From assembly GCF_000226115.1 (NCBI RefSeq), contig NC_016459.1:1426001-1490000 (forward strand): a stretch of 64,000 nucleotides of DNA, read 5' to 3'. Below the pieces are notes generated by a model that was not told the DNA's origin, did not search any database, and saw only the letters and a program-made list of their open reading frames with translations. Below, piece after piece: positions 22,304 to 33,612 of this stretch (positions are counted from its first letter, which is position 1; each line of letters opens with the position of its first letter). Source of the stretch: Thermothielavioides terrestris NRRL 8126 (taxonomy: Eukaryota; Ascomycota; Sordariomycetes; Sordariales; Chaetomiaceae). Position numbers and translations under genes: made by a program.

Positions 22304-23024
22304 GGTAGCGTATGAGGCGGGACACTAAAATGCGAGAGCCAGTACCGAGAGCGATTCTCAACCTAAGTCAAAGGTGCGAAAGGGAGTTCGCGGCAGGCGG
22401 CTTGGTTGTTAAAGGGTCACCCTTCCACAGGCTGCGAAGCGCTGTTCGAAACCGGAGGCACGGGCGAACCCGAAGGCGAAAAGAAGAGAGGTCCACTCTC
22501 AAAAGTGGCTGGCGCAAGGTTGTGGACACCCAGAGAAGCGTGATCGAACTCAGCTCGCACAAGACATTGAGGGTTCGGTCGGTCTGTCGTTTTGACCACG
22601 CTGGACTTGCTGGACGCGATGGACTCTCCCACTCCAAGAAGTCCGCCCAGCCAGGCAATCTGGCCACTGCTGTTTTTGGTAGCTGTTCTTTCTGGACTTA
22701 TCGCACAGTATGGGTATGAACACACTCCAGCACTGTATACGCAGTGTCTAGGGCATTTTGCCATCATCGTCGGGCCGCCTTTAACAGTGTCCCACACAGT
22801 AACGCTGCCTCAATGCGACCCCAGATCACTGAGTGGGGCCGTGGGGCAGTCAATGCGATGCTTGCACCGAATGGCAGAATCTGACCGCTTTTGCAACTTC
22901 CGCCTAAAAAAATATTATCGGTTTGCGGATCGATTTCCCCATAACGAGACCGACCTCTAGGGACGGCACGAGCGACCCAGGCAAGCTCCGTCAACACCAT
23001 TCCCACGGCGAAAACCCTGTCGCA
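22304..23024. promoter_or_regulatory. Divergent promoter of the DnaJ/TPR and GAR1 genes
   Basis: These 721 bases separate two start codons pointing away from each other. A plus frame at 22592-22960 has a hydrophobic stretch but no family resemblance or support, so it is not called. Specific sites are not resolved. Confidence 0.5.
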
Positions 23025-23790
23025 ATGTCGTCCAGAGGTGCGCCCCGAGGCCGCGGTGGCGGCGGCTTTGGCGGGCGTGGAGGTGAGCAGGAATCCTCCG
23101 TCGTGTTGAAACAGAAAGACTCAATGGCAACGAAAACTGACGATCACGAACGAACCCAGGCCGCGGCGGGTTCCAGCAGCGAGACATGGGCCCTCCGGCA
23201 ACCGTCCTCGAAATGGGCAAGTTCATCCACGCCTGCGAGGGCGAGATGGTGGTCGAGTCCACCAACCCCAAGATCCCTCACTTCAATGCGCCCATCTACC
23301 TGGAGAATAAGGTACGCCGTCTTTTCCCCTTCCACCCACTGTGCTCTCGTCTTGAAGTCTGGCCCCGAGCCGTTACTTATTATGCATCCAACAGACAGCA
23401 ATCGGCAAGGTCGATGAGGTCCTCGGTCCCATAAACCAAGTCTACTTCACCATCAAGCCGTCAGAAGGCATCCAAGCGACCTCGTTCAAGTACGGCGACA
23501 AGTTCTACATCGCGGGCGAGAAGCTCCTACCCCTCGAGAAATTCCTTCCCAAGCCGAAGCCCCCTCCGGGCACTGTCACCAAGGTCAAGAAGCCCAGCCG
23601 TGGCGGCGGCTCCCGCGGTGGACGGGGAGGGGCCGGTGGCGGTTTCTCGCGCGGAGGCCGTGGCGGTGGCCGAGGAGGTTCCGGCGCGTCAAGAGGCGGC
23701 GGTGGCCGCGGGGGCGGCCGCGGGGGTGCGCCGCGGGGCGGCAGGGGTGGTTTTTCCAGGGGAGGCAGGGGTGGCGGCCGCGGGAGGTGA
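23025..23790 (+). CDS. GAR1: H/ACA ribonucleoprotein core subunit Gar1
   Basis: Gar1 is one of the four core proteins of H/ACA snoRNPs, which pseudouridylate rRNA in the nucleolus. Exons 23025-23082, 23160-23311 and 23395-23790 give 201 aa. A short N-terminal RGG tract ([20 protein letters not shown]) is split by the first intron. The conserved core follows: [36 protein letters not shown], then across intron 2 [20 protein letters not shown]. The C-terminus is a long RGG/GRG domain (residues about 135-201). Both GAR domains flanking the core are typical of Gar1. Intron donors are GTGAGC and GTACGC. Confidence 0.95.
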
Positions 23791-24595
23791 AATGGTGAAC
23801 TTTTTGCGTGACTCGCCAAGCATGGGGAATGGATGCGGGCTCTGTATCATCATTACTGGAGGCCGGCATTTGCCTGGGGTAAGGACTGGCCCCGGCGTCT
23901 GGGGACGCCACAAGGTCAGATCAGTGCGGTTTGTCAAGGGGGTCTTTTGGACTGGCTATAAAGGCGTTTTACGGAATGGCTTGTTACTTTGGTTACTGTA
24001 CTTTTTTTGCGGTAAAATCTGGACCAGATCGGCTCATCTGCATACCATAGTGCTGCCGATTTTAATCAGGGGTCGCGCTTTGCCCAACCGCGATCCCTCC
24101 CGCTTGGCCTGCTCGGGGGAAGCTTTGCGCCGGTAGTGGAGAAGCTGTTGTCCTTACATCCATCAGTGCGAGGATGGTAAAAACGTAAAGGTCCCTGATC
24201 CACAACGATATCATGGCCCCGAGCAAGCGCTGTGTAGGTGGGCGAAGGAGGACACCGACCGATCAAGTCGTAAGGTGACACAGGCACGTAAGAACAAGCA
24301 TGAGATGTAGGGAACCATGATGGGTTCATTCATAGGGCTCAACAGAATGTGGAAGCGCCGGCGCTGACTGGGCAACGATAGTTTGAGCACCTCTCCAGCT
24401 GCACGAAAGACACAGCCCAGTTCGTTGTGACGGGTCTAATCGAGCACCGCCCACGCCATACCAAGGCAAAGCCTTTGGGATTTCGAGACCAGCCAACCCA
24501 GCTTCGAACTGACACGAGTAAAAGGTGAAGTGACAGGCCGGGAAGCGCAGTGAGCCGCGAAGGGCGCAGCGAACCCGACCACAAGGTTTGATCGA
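23791..24595. other. Convergent 3' intergenic region
   Basis: About 800 bases between the stops of GAR1 (plus) and the Slm-like gene (minus), with both 3' UTRs. No gene or repeat is recognised. Confidence 0.6.
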
Positions 24596-27247
24596 CTATA
24601 GTCCCGCATTCGATCCTCTGGGAAATTCGCCGGGGATGTGGAGGTGTGGAGTCGTGGGAACACTATCCGTTCGAGCTAGGACTGTTGCCTGAGCAGACGC
24701 CTGAGCAGACGTCGCGTCTTCACTTGCACCGGCAGCCGTCCTTGCTGAGCCCATTTCCCCGTTCTCTGGCGCTCGGACTGGCGCAGGGTTGACAAGGCGG
24801 TCGCCATTCTCCAGCGCATTGCCCTGAGCACCATCAACACCGCTACCAGCGCTGTCCCCAGCAAATGAGAACTGTTTGGGATGTCTGGAGCCGGGAGGGT
24901 GAATAGGAGCGGGTTCGGCCCACACTGGCACCCCGTCTTTGATGACATCATCCGAGGGTGCATTCTGCCTCTTGAGCATTGGGTTGTCCGCCGGGTTGAG
25001 TTCCTGCAAACTTTGACGAGCGGCGGGTACAGCGGCCGAGCTTGATGTTTGGATCTGACCGCTCACGAGATCGCCCATTTCAGCCACACGCGCTCGGCTG
25101 TCCTCGTGAAACTCATGGCTGTGACTCCCGGAATCGCTCCCTGGAAGAATGCCAGCTGGCAAGGGGTCATGATGGCTAATGCCTTCCCCGTATCCAGAGC
25201 TGGCGCTCAGCGGCGAGACGGGGGCCTGTAGGCCTCTTTGCGCGTTCACTTGGAGGTCAGAAGGAAATCGTCCACCTGATGGGCGTCGCGACAGATTGTC
25301 TTGCTTTGGCTGTTGGTTGACCGAGGTCACGGCCGCGGTGAAGGGCGGTTCGTCGTCGTCTTCGACGCCGTCGCTGCTGACAGACGACCTTTGAGAAGAG
25401 CGACTGAAACTCCTGCTGTTTCCACGCACAAGCATGTTGCGCTCCTCTGGCGTCCGTTCTGTCAAAGTCTTGATGTCGTCGTACCAGGCCATCATCGTAT
25501 CGTGGCTCTCGGCGCGGAAAACCCAGGTATGGCCACGGTGCATAGATCCGGTCTGCCGGCCTTTGAGGACAAACTTGTTGGACGAGCTGCCCTCGGCGGA
25601 GTGGGACCCTAGCTTCTGTTCGGGAAGAAAGAGCGACATGACGGGCGCTTGCGTCTTATCCGCGGATTTGTATTCGTGCAGATGGGTGGGAGACAGAACG
25701 TACCTGTCCACACGATAGTCAGAACACCTGGGCCCCCCGCAGCATGATTGCAGAGTGGGGGAGAACTTGCCAGCCAGGGGTATAGCTCTTCAGGTACTTG
25801 CTCTTTCGCTCCAGGAGGCCCGCACGTATCTCCTGGCAGGCATAATGGTCACGGCCGGGATAATGTATCGACTCGGCTGACCGCATGGGGAGGTCGGGGT
25901 CCACGAAGCGATCGTCCCTCTGGATGAACGCTGTCCATTCTCTGTCTTTTGGCATGGAGAGGGGACCAATACGCAGCTCCTCGATGGCATTATACGCAGC
26001 GTCCGATTCCCTCTTGAGGATCCCAGCGTAGGCGTTGTAAGCTTTCTGAATCTCGCCGACCACGATGGACTCGAGCTCCCTCCCAGAGTTCTCTAGATTC
26101 AAGTACGCCTGCGCATGGTTAGCTATGCTGAACATTCATAGTGTCACGTCTGAGGGGTCCTCTCTGACCTGATGTAGATAGTTCTCCTCGTCGATTTGCC
26201 TCTCCAGTTGTCGATCGACAGCAAGCCTCATCAGATATGGGTCCTGCTTGCCTGTTGCCAGGGCTGGATCAAGCTCCGACTGGCCGAGGACCTCCTGAAG
26301 CTGGTTCACGGCCCTACGTGTGCTCTCCATCTCCTTCTCAACCGAATTCTTGAAATCGCCAGAGAGGTTCTTGATTTCCTTGATCTTTTGGTGGAGGTCA
26401 CTTCTCAGTCCTGTAAGTGCCAGAATGACGTCCTCTTCAATCTCCCTGCTCTTGTTGGCCTCCGCGATTGCCTGCCTGTTGTAGCTCCGCAAGACCTGCA
26501 AGGCATCGTCCAGGCCGCCGGATGCGAGGAACCCGGGTGGCGCCGTAGTGTTGTTTAGCACGTTCGCCAGTTTCAGAAACGATTTAGCCCGGTGCTCGTG
26601 ATGTGTCTGAACTTCTCTGAAATACGTAATCAGATCTTTGAGAATCTTGCGCCAAGCTGCCAGATGAGTGTAAGTCAGCCGCTATTTCAACATAGCACGT
26701 CGGAAACGAGGGAAGACAAACCCTGGAACCGATTGGCGAGGATCTCGGTCGGATTAGACGTCGTTGGAACAGGGCAGTAAAATGCGCTATGCATCTCGTC
26801 CTGGTCTGTGGCTGATTGGAGTACCAAGCTCCTGACGCTTCCGGCCATCATGCTCCGACGGCTCCCTGTGCGCTTCAGACTCGCGCTTCTTCGCAGCGAC
26901 GGCTTCTTTCTCAGAGTATTCCCGCGAGACATAGACGCCGCACCGTCACCCGTGAGACCACTGGCACGGCCAGAATATGATGTCGGCCGTTGCATGGTGC
27001 TGGGTCCCGGGCCCTCGGCGATGGAGCTTCCGCGCTGGCTCGCATCCCACTCCTCGGTGAATCTCGCCGGGCGAGTCGCGGTCGGAGCAATCAGATGGTT
27101 GCCATAGTCGCTTTGCGAGTGGGCGGTCGGTCTGGAGAGCGCGTCGGCGTCGTGGATGTTGGGATGCTGCTCATGCGACAAATAGGTCGCCTGGTCGTGC
27201 CCGTTGGCCTGGGGGGCCGCATCGACGGCGACATTCGCGGTGGACAT
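24596..27247 (-). CDS. Slm1/Slm2-like PH-domain protein (TORC2/eisosome effector)
   Basis: Slm proteins bind PtdIns(4,5)P2 at the plasma membrane and act with TORC2 in actin and stress control. Transcript-order exons 27247-26722, 26656-26169, 26108-25771 and 25703-24596 give 819 aa. The N-terminal 150 residues are disordered and Ser/Arg-rich. Residues about 165-450 form an F-BAR-like coiled-coil domain (ILANRFQ joined to AWRKILKDLITYFREVQTHH). The PH domain follows, with SYTPGW joined to YVLSPTHLHEYKSADK and then TWVFRAESHDTMMAWYDDI. The last 250 residues are disordered. Intron 3 is GC-AG (donor GCAAGT at 25770); only that choice keeps the PH strand in frame. Intron 1 uses GTTTGT and intron 2 GTCAGA. 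Confidence 0.85.
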
Positions 27248-28385
27248 GATCAGGACTGCCGCCGTCCCGGGCTATGATTCGCACCAACTCACTTCACTCC
27301 ATTGTTAGCTCCCGCGGCGCCTGACGCGGCGTACAACAGGAAATGCGACGCACCGTGTTCGTCGGGGTAGCGGTGGAGCTGTACTGTCATGCCGCCGCCG
27401 GGGGATACGAATGTGTGCTTGAGAGCGGTCGCAGGAAGAGATGCTTGTCCAGGGAAGGGAAAGCAACACTGCTTGTAGGAATACCGATTGTTTTACGGAG
27501 GTCGGCGCTGCGCCAGAGGTATTGTAGTGTATGTTGGTCGGTGTTGAGGAGCGTTCTTGGCGAACTCCTTGTTAACGTTGTGGGGAGAACTTGGGGATCC
27601 TTGCTGATGCGGATGCAGTAGTGGGGCTGCTGAATGTATTCCGTACTTGGAAAACCCTGGTTAGCTATTTCGTTCAAGTTGGAATGAGCCACTTCCAACA
27701 TTCGACCTCGAGGAGATGCAACTTTAGAATTGTGCTTTTTTTGGAGACTGAACTTGGTGGAAGGGGGTTCGTTTGTGCCTCTGCTGGACTACACGGTATA
27801 AGGAAGCAGAGAGCCAGGCCGCTTACCCATTTCCAGGCTCCATGGCGTCTATTACTTGGACACAACACTCCATTCTGTGACCATGACGTATGACGTGGCT
27901 GGTGCAGCGACCCCTCTGCAAGTTAGACTTGGACGGTGTCCCGTCGGACATGTGACGACAAGCGACAAGCGTCGCATCGGAGCGTGGCGCCTCAGAGCAT
28001 CCCCAATCGTTGCCCTGCTCTCCGCCTTCCGTTCTCCGCGTTCGATGGTACAAAAAGAAAGAGAGGCGAGTTGTCAAACATCGGAGCCGCCAATGCGTGC
28101 GCTTCCTCTCCGAGTGACCTTGCCCCCGTCTTACTGAACAGTGCTCAAGATGTAAACATAACCAGGTCGGTACAGATCTAGGTAGCTAATACGTGGGCTT
28201 TGCTGCTGGCGAAACTGAATGACGAGCAACAACAACAGACAGGATAGAAGGAAAAGATAAACAAGCTCAATAACAATTACTTAGTCTAGAGACAAGATGC
28301 TGCAGACAACCGAGTTAATGGACCATCCCACATCCACCAGCGGACATCGCAAGCCTCCCCGGCTCCCCTGCGTGACAGAGATACA
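27248..28385. other. Promoter of the Slm-like gene / 3' flank of the Gly-repeat gene
   Basis: About 1.1 kb between two minus-strand genes. It contains one exact TATTCCGTAC at 27637-27646, about 390 bases upstream of the Slm-like start. No coding signal is seen. Confidence 0.55.
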
Positions 28386-29770
28386 TCATACCACATACTG
28401 GCGCCTTCTAGAGAGTCGAGCAAGCCGCTCAGTACTTCTTCTCCTTTTTCCTGCTGCCGGAGTAGCCGCCGCTTTGCCTTTGCCATTCCCGGCACCGTTG
28501 GTACCCGCAGCAGCGCCAGCACCGGTGGCAGCGCCAGCACCGGCAGCACCGGCGGCACCGGCAGCACCAGCAGCACCGGCAGCACCAGCAGCACCGGCAG
28601 CACCAGCAGCACCAGCTGTACCGGCAGCACCGGCGGCACCGGCTGCACCGGCTGCACCGGCGGCACCAGCTGCACCAGCTGCACCCGCTGCACCAGCAGT
28701 ACCAGCTGCACCAGCTGCACCAGCTGTACCGGCAGCACCGGCGGCACCGGCAGCACCAGCAGCACCGGCAGCACCAGCAGCACCAGCTGTACCGGCTGCA
28801 CCGGCGGCACCGGCTGCACCGGCTGCACCGGCAGCGCCAGCAGCACCAGCAGCACCAGCAGCACCGGCGTTGGCGGTGTTATTGTTCGCTGCGTTGCCGG
28901 CCGGGTTGGGGGCGCCTGGGCCGAGTTGGACAGCTTGGGCGGCCAAGGCAGCTGCCGCCTTCCCCTTCTCGCCATTGCTTGCCGCCGGGTTGATGGTGTT
29001 CACATTGCCGGTGACGGTAAACCTGACGCAATCATCTTGAGAACCGCGCTGGGCCACAGGCATGATGACCGGCTGGTGGTTCGCGGCCGCAGTTAAGGTG
29101 CAGAGACGATAGTTCCCCGCCGGCAAGCCGCCCACCACGGCGGCCGAAAGCCCGCCCCGGCCGTCGCCGGCGTCGTTGATGCCCTTGAAGAAGGCAAACT
29201 GGGTTGGGTCCAAGGGTTGAGTGGGATTCAAGGTGGGACCCGTGTTCTGCACGGTGACGTGGACGTGGCCGACGATACTGCCGCCCTTTAGTTGCTGCGG
29301 TGCGCTGTAGTAGGTGGCATCGGCGTTCGTAAAGGCACCAGCCACCAGGTTCTGTACCTGGAGCGTGATGTTAAAGTCTTTTCCGGACTCAATGGTGTCG
29401 CCATTGAGTGGCTTCGTGATCACCACAGAAACCATCCTGTTCTGCGCAGGGAGATCGCCCATCACTGTCGGCCCTGGTTAGCGCACCGTCTCCTGGCAAA
29501 GCGCGAGGGGCGTTACGCACCAATTCCATTGCACGAACCCGTCGTGATTTGAAGACCGTTAGTTAGCGTCTTGCCCTTGCAGAAGTTGATGAAGTTGTTT
29601 TGAGACGTCAGCGACGGCGACTGATTCGCTTCGTTGGCCCCGATGGAGGTGGACCCATCAACGAACGAGCCAGACTGGATCACCGCCGGGTCTAGTGTTG
29701 GGGTTTTGTTATCGCCTTGCGCCTGTGCTAAGGCTGCGGCGAGGAGGAAGAGGAACCACTGGAGAGCCAT
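28386..29770 (-). CDS. Secreted fungal protein with a collagen-like Gly-Ala-Ala repeat
   Basis: Function unknown. Transcript-order exons 29770-29521 and 29464-28386 give 442 aa. Residues 1 to about 18 are a signal peptide (MALQWFLFLLAAALAQAQ). Residues about 55-240 form a conserved domain seen in many fungal extracellular proteins, with landmarks NFINFCKGKTLTNG, GSCNGI, YYSAPQQLKGG, GHVHVTVQ, FAFFKGINDAGDG and ANHQPVIMPVAQRG. Three or four cysteines (FCKG, SCNG, RLCT, DDCVRF) could pair. Residues about 284-403 are some 40 Gly-X-Y triplets, mainly GAA with occasional GTA and no proline. The tail is strongly basic (GKRRRSTERLARLSRRRQYVV) with dibasic sites. No GPI signal is evident. The splice joins NGI to VMGDLP. 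Start at 29770 places the signal peptide first; an upstream frame to 29818 would spoil it. Confidence 0.8.
28507..28866. repeat. GC-rich trinucleotide-based minisatellite inside the secreted-protein gene
   Basis: About 360 bases built from GGC/GCA/CCG-type triplets arranged as 9-base units (variants of GGCAGCACC, GGCTGCACC, AGCTGTACC). On the minus strand it encodes the Gly-Ala-Ala tract of the secreted protein. The frames on the plus strand and in another minus frame are also open, coding Pro-Ala-Ala and Leu-Val-Pro repeats, which is a by-product of the repeat. Such tracts usually vary in copy number between strains. Confidence 0.9.
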
Positions 29771-32700
29771 GCTGCCAGATGGGCGGAAGGGCTGAGCGGA
29801 GTGTCTTCTGGAATTCAAGAGGTGAGTCGTACGCCTTCAATCCGAACTAGAGAGCCACGCCCAGCGTGGTGACCTTGGGAAGGCAAGCAAGGACAAGACA
29901 AGGGCGAGGAGGGAAAGGAAAACGAAGGAGTGGGAGGAATGCAACCACCAGGGGGCAGGTGTGACGACAACATCGCTATGCCAAGGGGACGGCGAATGTT
30001 ATAATAGTTGACATGGGGCGAAAATCCCTGTGGAGTTATCCAGAAGGCCCAAATTCCATCATGTGGCCATGCGAGTATCTCGAAACAACCGTTGAGGAAG
30101 GTCTTCTGTCGCAGGGATTTGAACTGAGGCGTATGCGATTCACGTTCCTGCCGTCCGCGGAGGCCAGGGAACGGACGAAGAGGCCGGTGGCCCGGCTTCC
30201 CCAGGATATCAGGCGGGTTGCCGAGGGAGAGCGCTCGTGAGAGCGTTGCGAATGTGGAGGATCAGGCGCCTGCCGTTAGGACCCGGCCCGAAATCGCGGC
30301 CTTGAATAGTCTCAGTGCCGTCCCGACCAAGCGGGTTGGAGCAGGCCGCGGCCAAGCCGGGCAATATCCGGCCCTCGGGAGTCTCCCTCGAGGCCACTCA
30401 TGGCACCAAGGTAGCCGGCGAGCCCACACACAGGCCAAGACGAGAAGCTGAAAGCCGCCCAAGGGGCTTACAACCGGGCTGGTGTTCCCTGTGGCTCCCG
30501 AGCTCTTGACGATCAGTTCTTTCGCTGAAGCTGGGCCGACGATGTCTGAGACAGCACATTACTGCAATAAAAATACCACATCGATCTCACTGCCAAGGGC
30601 CGAAGGCCAGCTCTCAACGGGCTGCCGGCATCGAAGGGAATCAACAACACAGGTTGGAGGAAGGAAGAGCTGAAACGGCCGCCCAAGAAGTGATTGGTGG
30701 TGCTGACCTGCCCTCGGATTTGATTGGTGAAGCCAATCACCGTGCAAATTTCATGCCTGCACTGTGCTTGGGAGCTTCCTTCCCATTTCCAAGTCCACAA
30801 GGGATGACAAGGGGAGCATCGAGGCAGGCCGGAATGGTGAAGTCTCGAGCTGGTCTCCTGCGGTCCCGTTTGTCCGCGCTCGGGTTATGAGTAAACGTGG
30901 TAGTCAGATTGACCAACATTGCAAAGTTATCTGCACAGTTCAACGTATTCAAGCATCCAAGCACTTATTCTGGAGTTTGTTGTGATTGGTTAGCAGCAAG
31001 AACATCCATCCACAGAACGCCAGAGCTCCTTTGGTGTAACTAGAGCAAGTAAGTCGTAAGACACACCTACCGACACACCGGAGAGGGCGTCAGACACAAA
31101 ATATACCTAAGGTAACTCTCACTGTCCTGTCCTCGCGCCGCTGCTAAGCCGGCCACACTGTCCATATTTGGCGGAACGACATTTGGACCCTGGAGCGCAA
31201 AGTGTATTACCTGCCGACTTGACGCCGTTGCTACTTCGGCTCTTCTCCCCCCCCCCCAGTTGACAGTCTCTCGGGAACTCATGGATGTCAGCCCTCAGTT
31301 AATGAGCACCGTTGGCGAACACATTCTTTGGTGACGGAAAATTGACTCTGGGTTGCCGTGAGTCCCCCAATCTTGCCCGACCCGACAAACGATGTTGCTG
31401 TGCAGGCTCAAGTCCTGGCCATATTCCGCACGCAGACTCGTAAACAGGAAACATGTGAACAATGCCCGCCAACTCGGGGAGGCTACCCAGCGGAACCGCA
31501 AGAAAACTAGGTTACCTAACCTTTTTCACCACCGTAGGAGTTGCACACGTTGAAGCGGAGCCCCGGCTCGTTGGGGTCGAATTCGTACAAAAAGTTGATG
31601 TCCGGCGAGTACGCTATGGTGTAGAGTTCGAGCCCTGAAGTTAACCGAGCTGCGAAGAAGGCACCGGCCGGGCCCACAGGAATACACCGACAGCGGCTGA
31701 GCAGAGCTGGGATTGATGGGAAAAATGGTCCAGTGTCATTCCGCTGGGCCAGCACTTGCGATCACCGAGGTGGCATTGATCAGGCTCATTACACCGGACA
31801 CTACATACACTACTACGTTGCCAGTCGCGTCCAACATAGGTTTATACTCTTGTACGGATTCAATACCTAACGATTCTGCACGTACAGCAACCAAACATTG
31901 GCGGAGCAAGGGCCAGGATTGCGAGAGCGATGCCGAAACCGGGGTCGTGGCCCACAGTTTCCACATTCTGTCCTCTACACGCACATTGGCGCCGCACACA
32001 TCGGACCCCGAAAAGACTTAAGGCACTCGGGGTTCTGACCCGCTGACGACCGGGGAGCCGAGAACTCCCTGGCGAAGCCACCTAATCTTAAAGTGAAGCA
32101 TCCGTCCTGCCAGACACAATCTTTTCTGTTTTCCTCAAAAGCGCGACCCCTCACCAGTGCGCCGTCAAACTCGCGACTCTCGCCGCTAATTGACCAGGAC
32201 GAACCGACTCTTCGACGGCAGACCTGTCTTGATTTTGCTTTTGGATCACTTTGCTCCAGAGGTGCACAAAGCCGAAAGCGAGTCAAATCTCACGCCAGCT
32301 CGAGAATCGTTCAACGAGTCCTTCCATTCCCACCCTCTCGGTTACTGCAAACATGTCTTCCTCGCCGGAATATCGCGCAGGGAAACGGCCGAGTAAGTTG
32401 ACTGAACCATGATCACTCCTCTTTCCCGTTCCCTGACCTGCGGTCTTCGCGGGAATGGGCAACAGACCAATTTGGCTTGAATCACTTCCGGCCGTTAGGG
32501 CGTCTCTTCTTCTCGCTTTTAAAAGTACCTTACGCGCTTAGTGGGCCCTGAGCACATGGCCACTCCGTGCAGGAGGACGGCCTCGAAGATGTTGGTTGGA
32601 GGGGGCGACATTCTCGGCCAACTGCTTGCCCCGCTTTCGGCCAGGTGCTGAAAACTAAAAAAAAGATGGAAAATGCCAACTTGCCCCCGAACGTTCTCTT

Positions 32701-32783
32701 GCATCTTTTTCCCGGTTGATTTACTTCGCAAAGATCGCCTAGCAAGCCAAACCACGCACAAGTCATCTGACACGCTTCATCCT
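29771..32783. other. Long divergent intergenic region
   Basis: About 3.0 kb between the starts of the Gly-repeat gene (minus) and EMG1 (plus), one of the longest gene-free stretches here. It contains a C homopolymer near 31248-31258. A pair of overlapping minus-strand frames (31999-31736 and 31755-31516) look faintly coding, but they match no family I recognise and are out of frame with one another. No RNA gene was recognised. Confidence 0.5.
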
Positions 32784-33612
32784 ATGGCAGGGACCCAATC
32801 GCTGCCTCCGCCGGCCCTGCCGCAGCTGGTGGCGGAGCAGCACACTCCCATCCCGCCAACCGACAAGGACACCAAGCGGCTCATTGTCGTGCTATCTAAT
32901 GCCAGCCTCGAGACCTACAAGGCGTCGCACAGCAGCGCCGGCCGCATGGGCGTGCAGAGAGAGGAGAAATACTCGCTGCTCAACAGCGACGAGCACATTG
33001 GCGTCATGCGGAAAATGAACAGGGACATTAGCGACGCGCGGCCGGACATCACACACCAGGTCTGAACCAAACCGCGCTCTGCCCGGACATCTACCTGTCC
33101 TGTACAGCAGCCAGCGACTGACTCCGCTGGCACAGTGCCTACTCACCCTCCTCGACTCGCCGATCAACAAGGCCGGAAAACTGCAGATATACATCCAGAC
33201 TGCCAAGGGCGTGCTGATCGAGGTGTCGCCGACTGTCCGCATCCCGCGGACGTTCAAGCGCTTCGCCGGCCTGATGGTGCAGCTGCTCCACCGTCTCTCA
33301 ATCAAGGGCACCAACTCGCAGGAGAAGCTCCTCAAGGTGATCCAGAACCCGATCACCGACCATCTGCCGCCCAACTGCCGGAAGATAACGCTCAGCTTTG
33401 ATGCGCCGCTGGTGCGAGTGCGCGATTACATCGACACGCTGGGGCCGAACGAGAGCATCTGCGTCTTCGTGGGCGCCATGGCGAAGGGTCCGGATAACTT
33501 TGCCGACGCCTACGTGGACGAGAAAATTGCGATCAGCAACTACAGCCTCTCGGCGAGCGTTGCCTGCAGCAAGTTCTGCCACGCCGCCGAGGATGCCTGG
33601 GACATCATCTAG
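32784..33612 (+). CDS. EMG1: 18S rRNA pseudouridine N1-methyltransferase Emg1/Nep1
   Basis: A SPOUT-fold enzyme that methylates a pseudouridine in helix 35 of 18S rRNA and is required for 40S assembly. Exons 32784-33059 and 33136-33612 give 250 aa, the normal size. Diagnostic blocks are [37 protein letters not shown] joined to [58 protein letters not shown] and the C-terminal knot [18 protein letters not shown]. The intron uses a GTCTGA donor, which would be missed by strict models; without it the frame ends at once. An upstream in-frame start at 32673 would add 37 residues and is less likely. Confidence 0.95.

Noticed and set aside
28297..29040. Plus-strand 247-codon frame rich in Pro-Ala-Ala
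   Set aside because: It is the antisense shadow of the Gly-Ala-Ala repeat; the minus-strand protein has a signal peptide, a conserved domain and a valid splice junction, and this frame has none.
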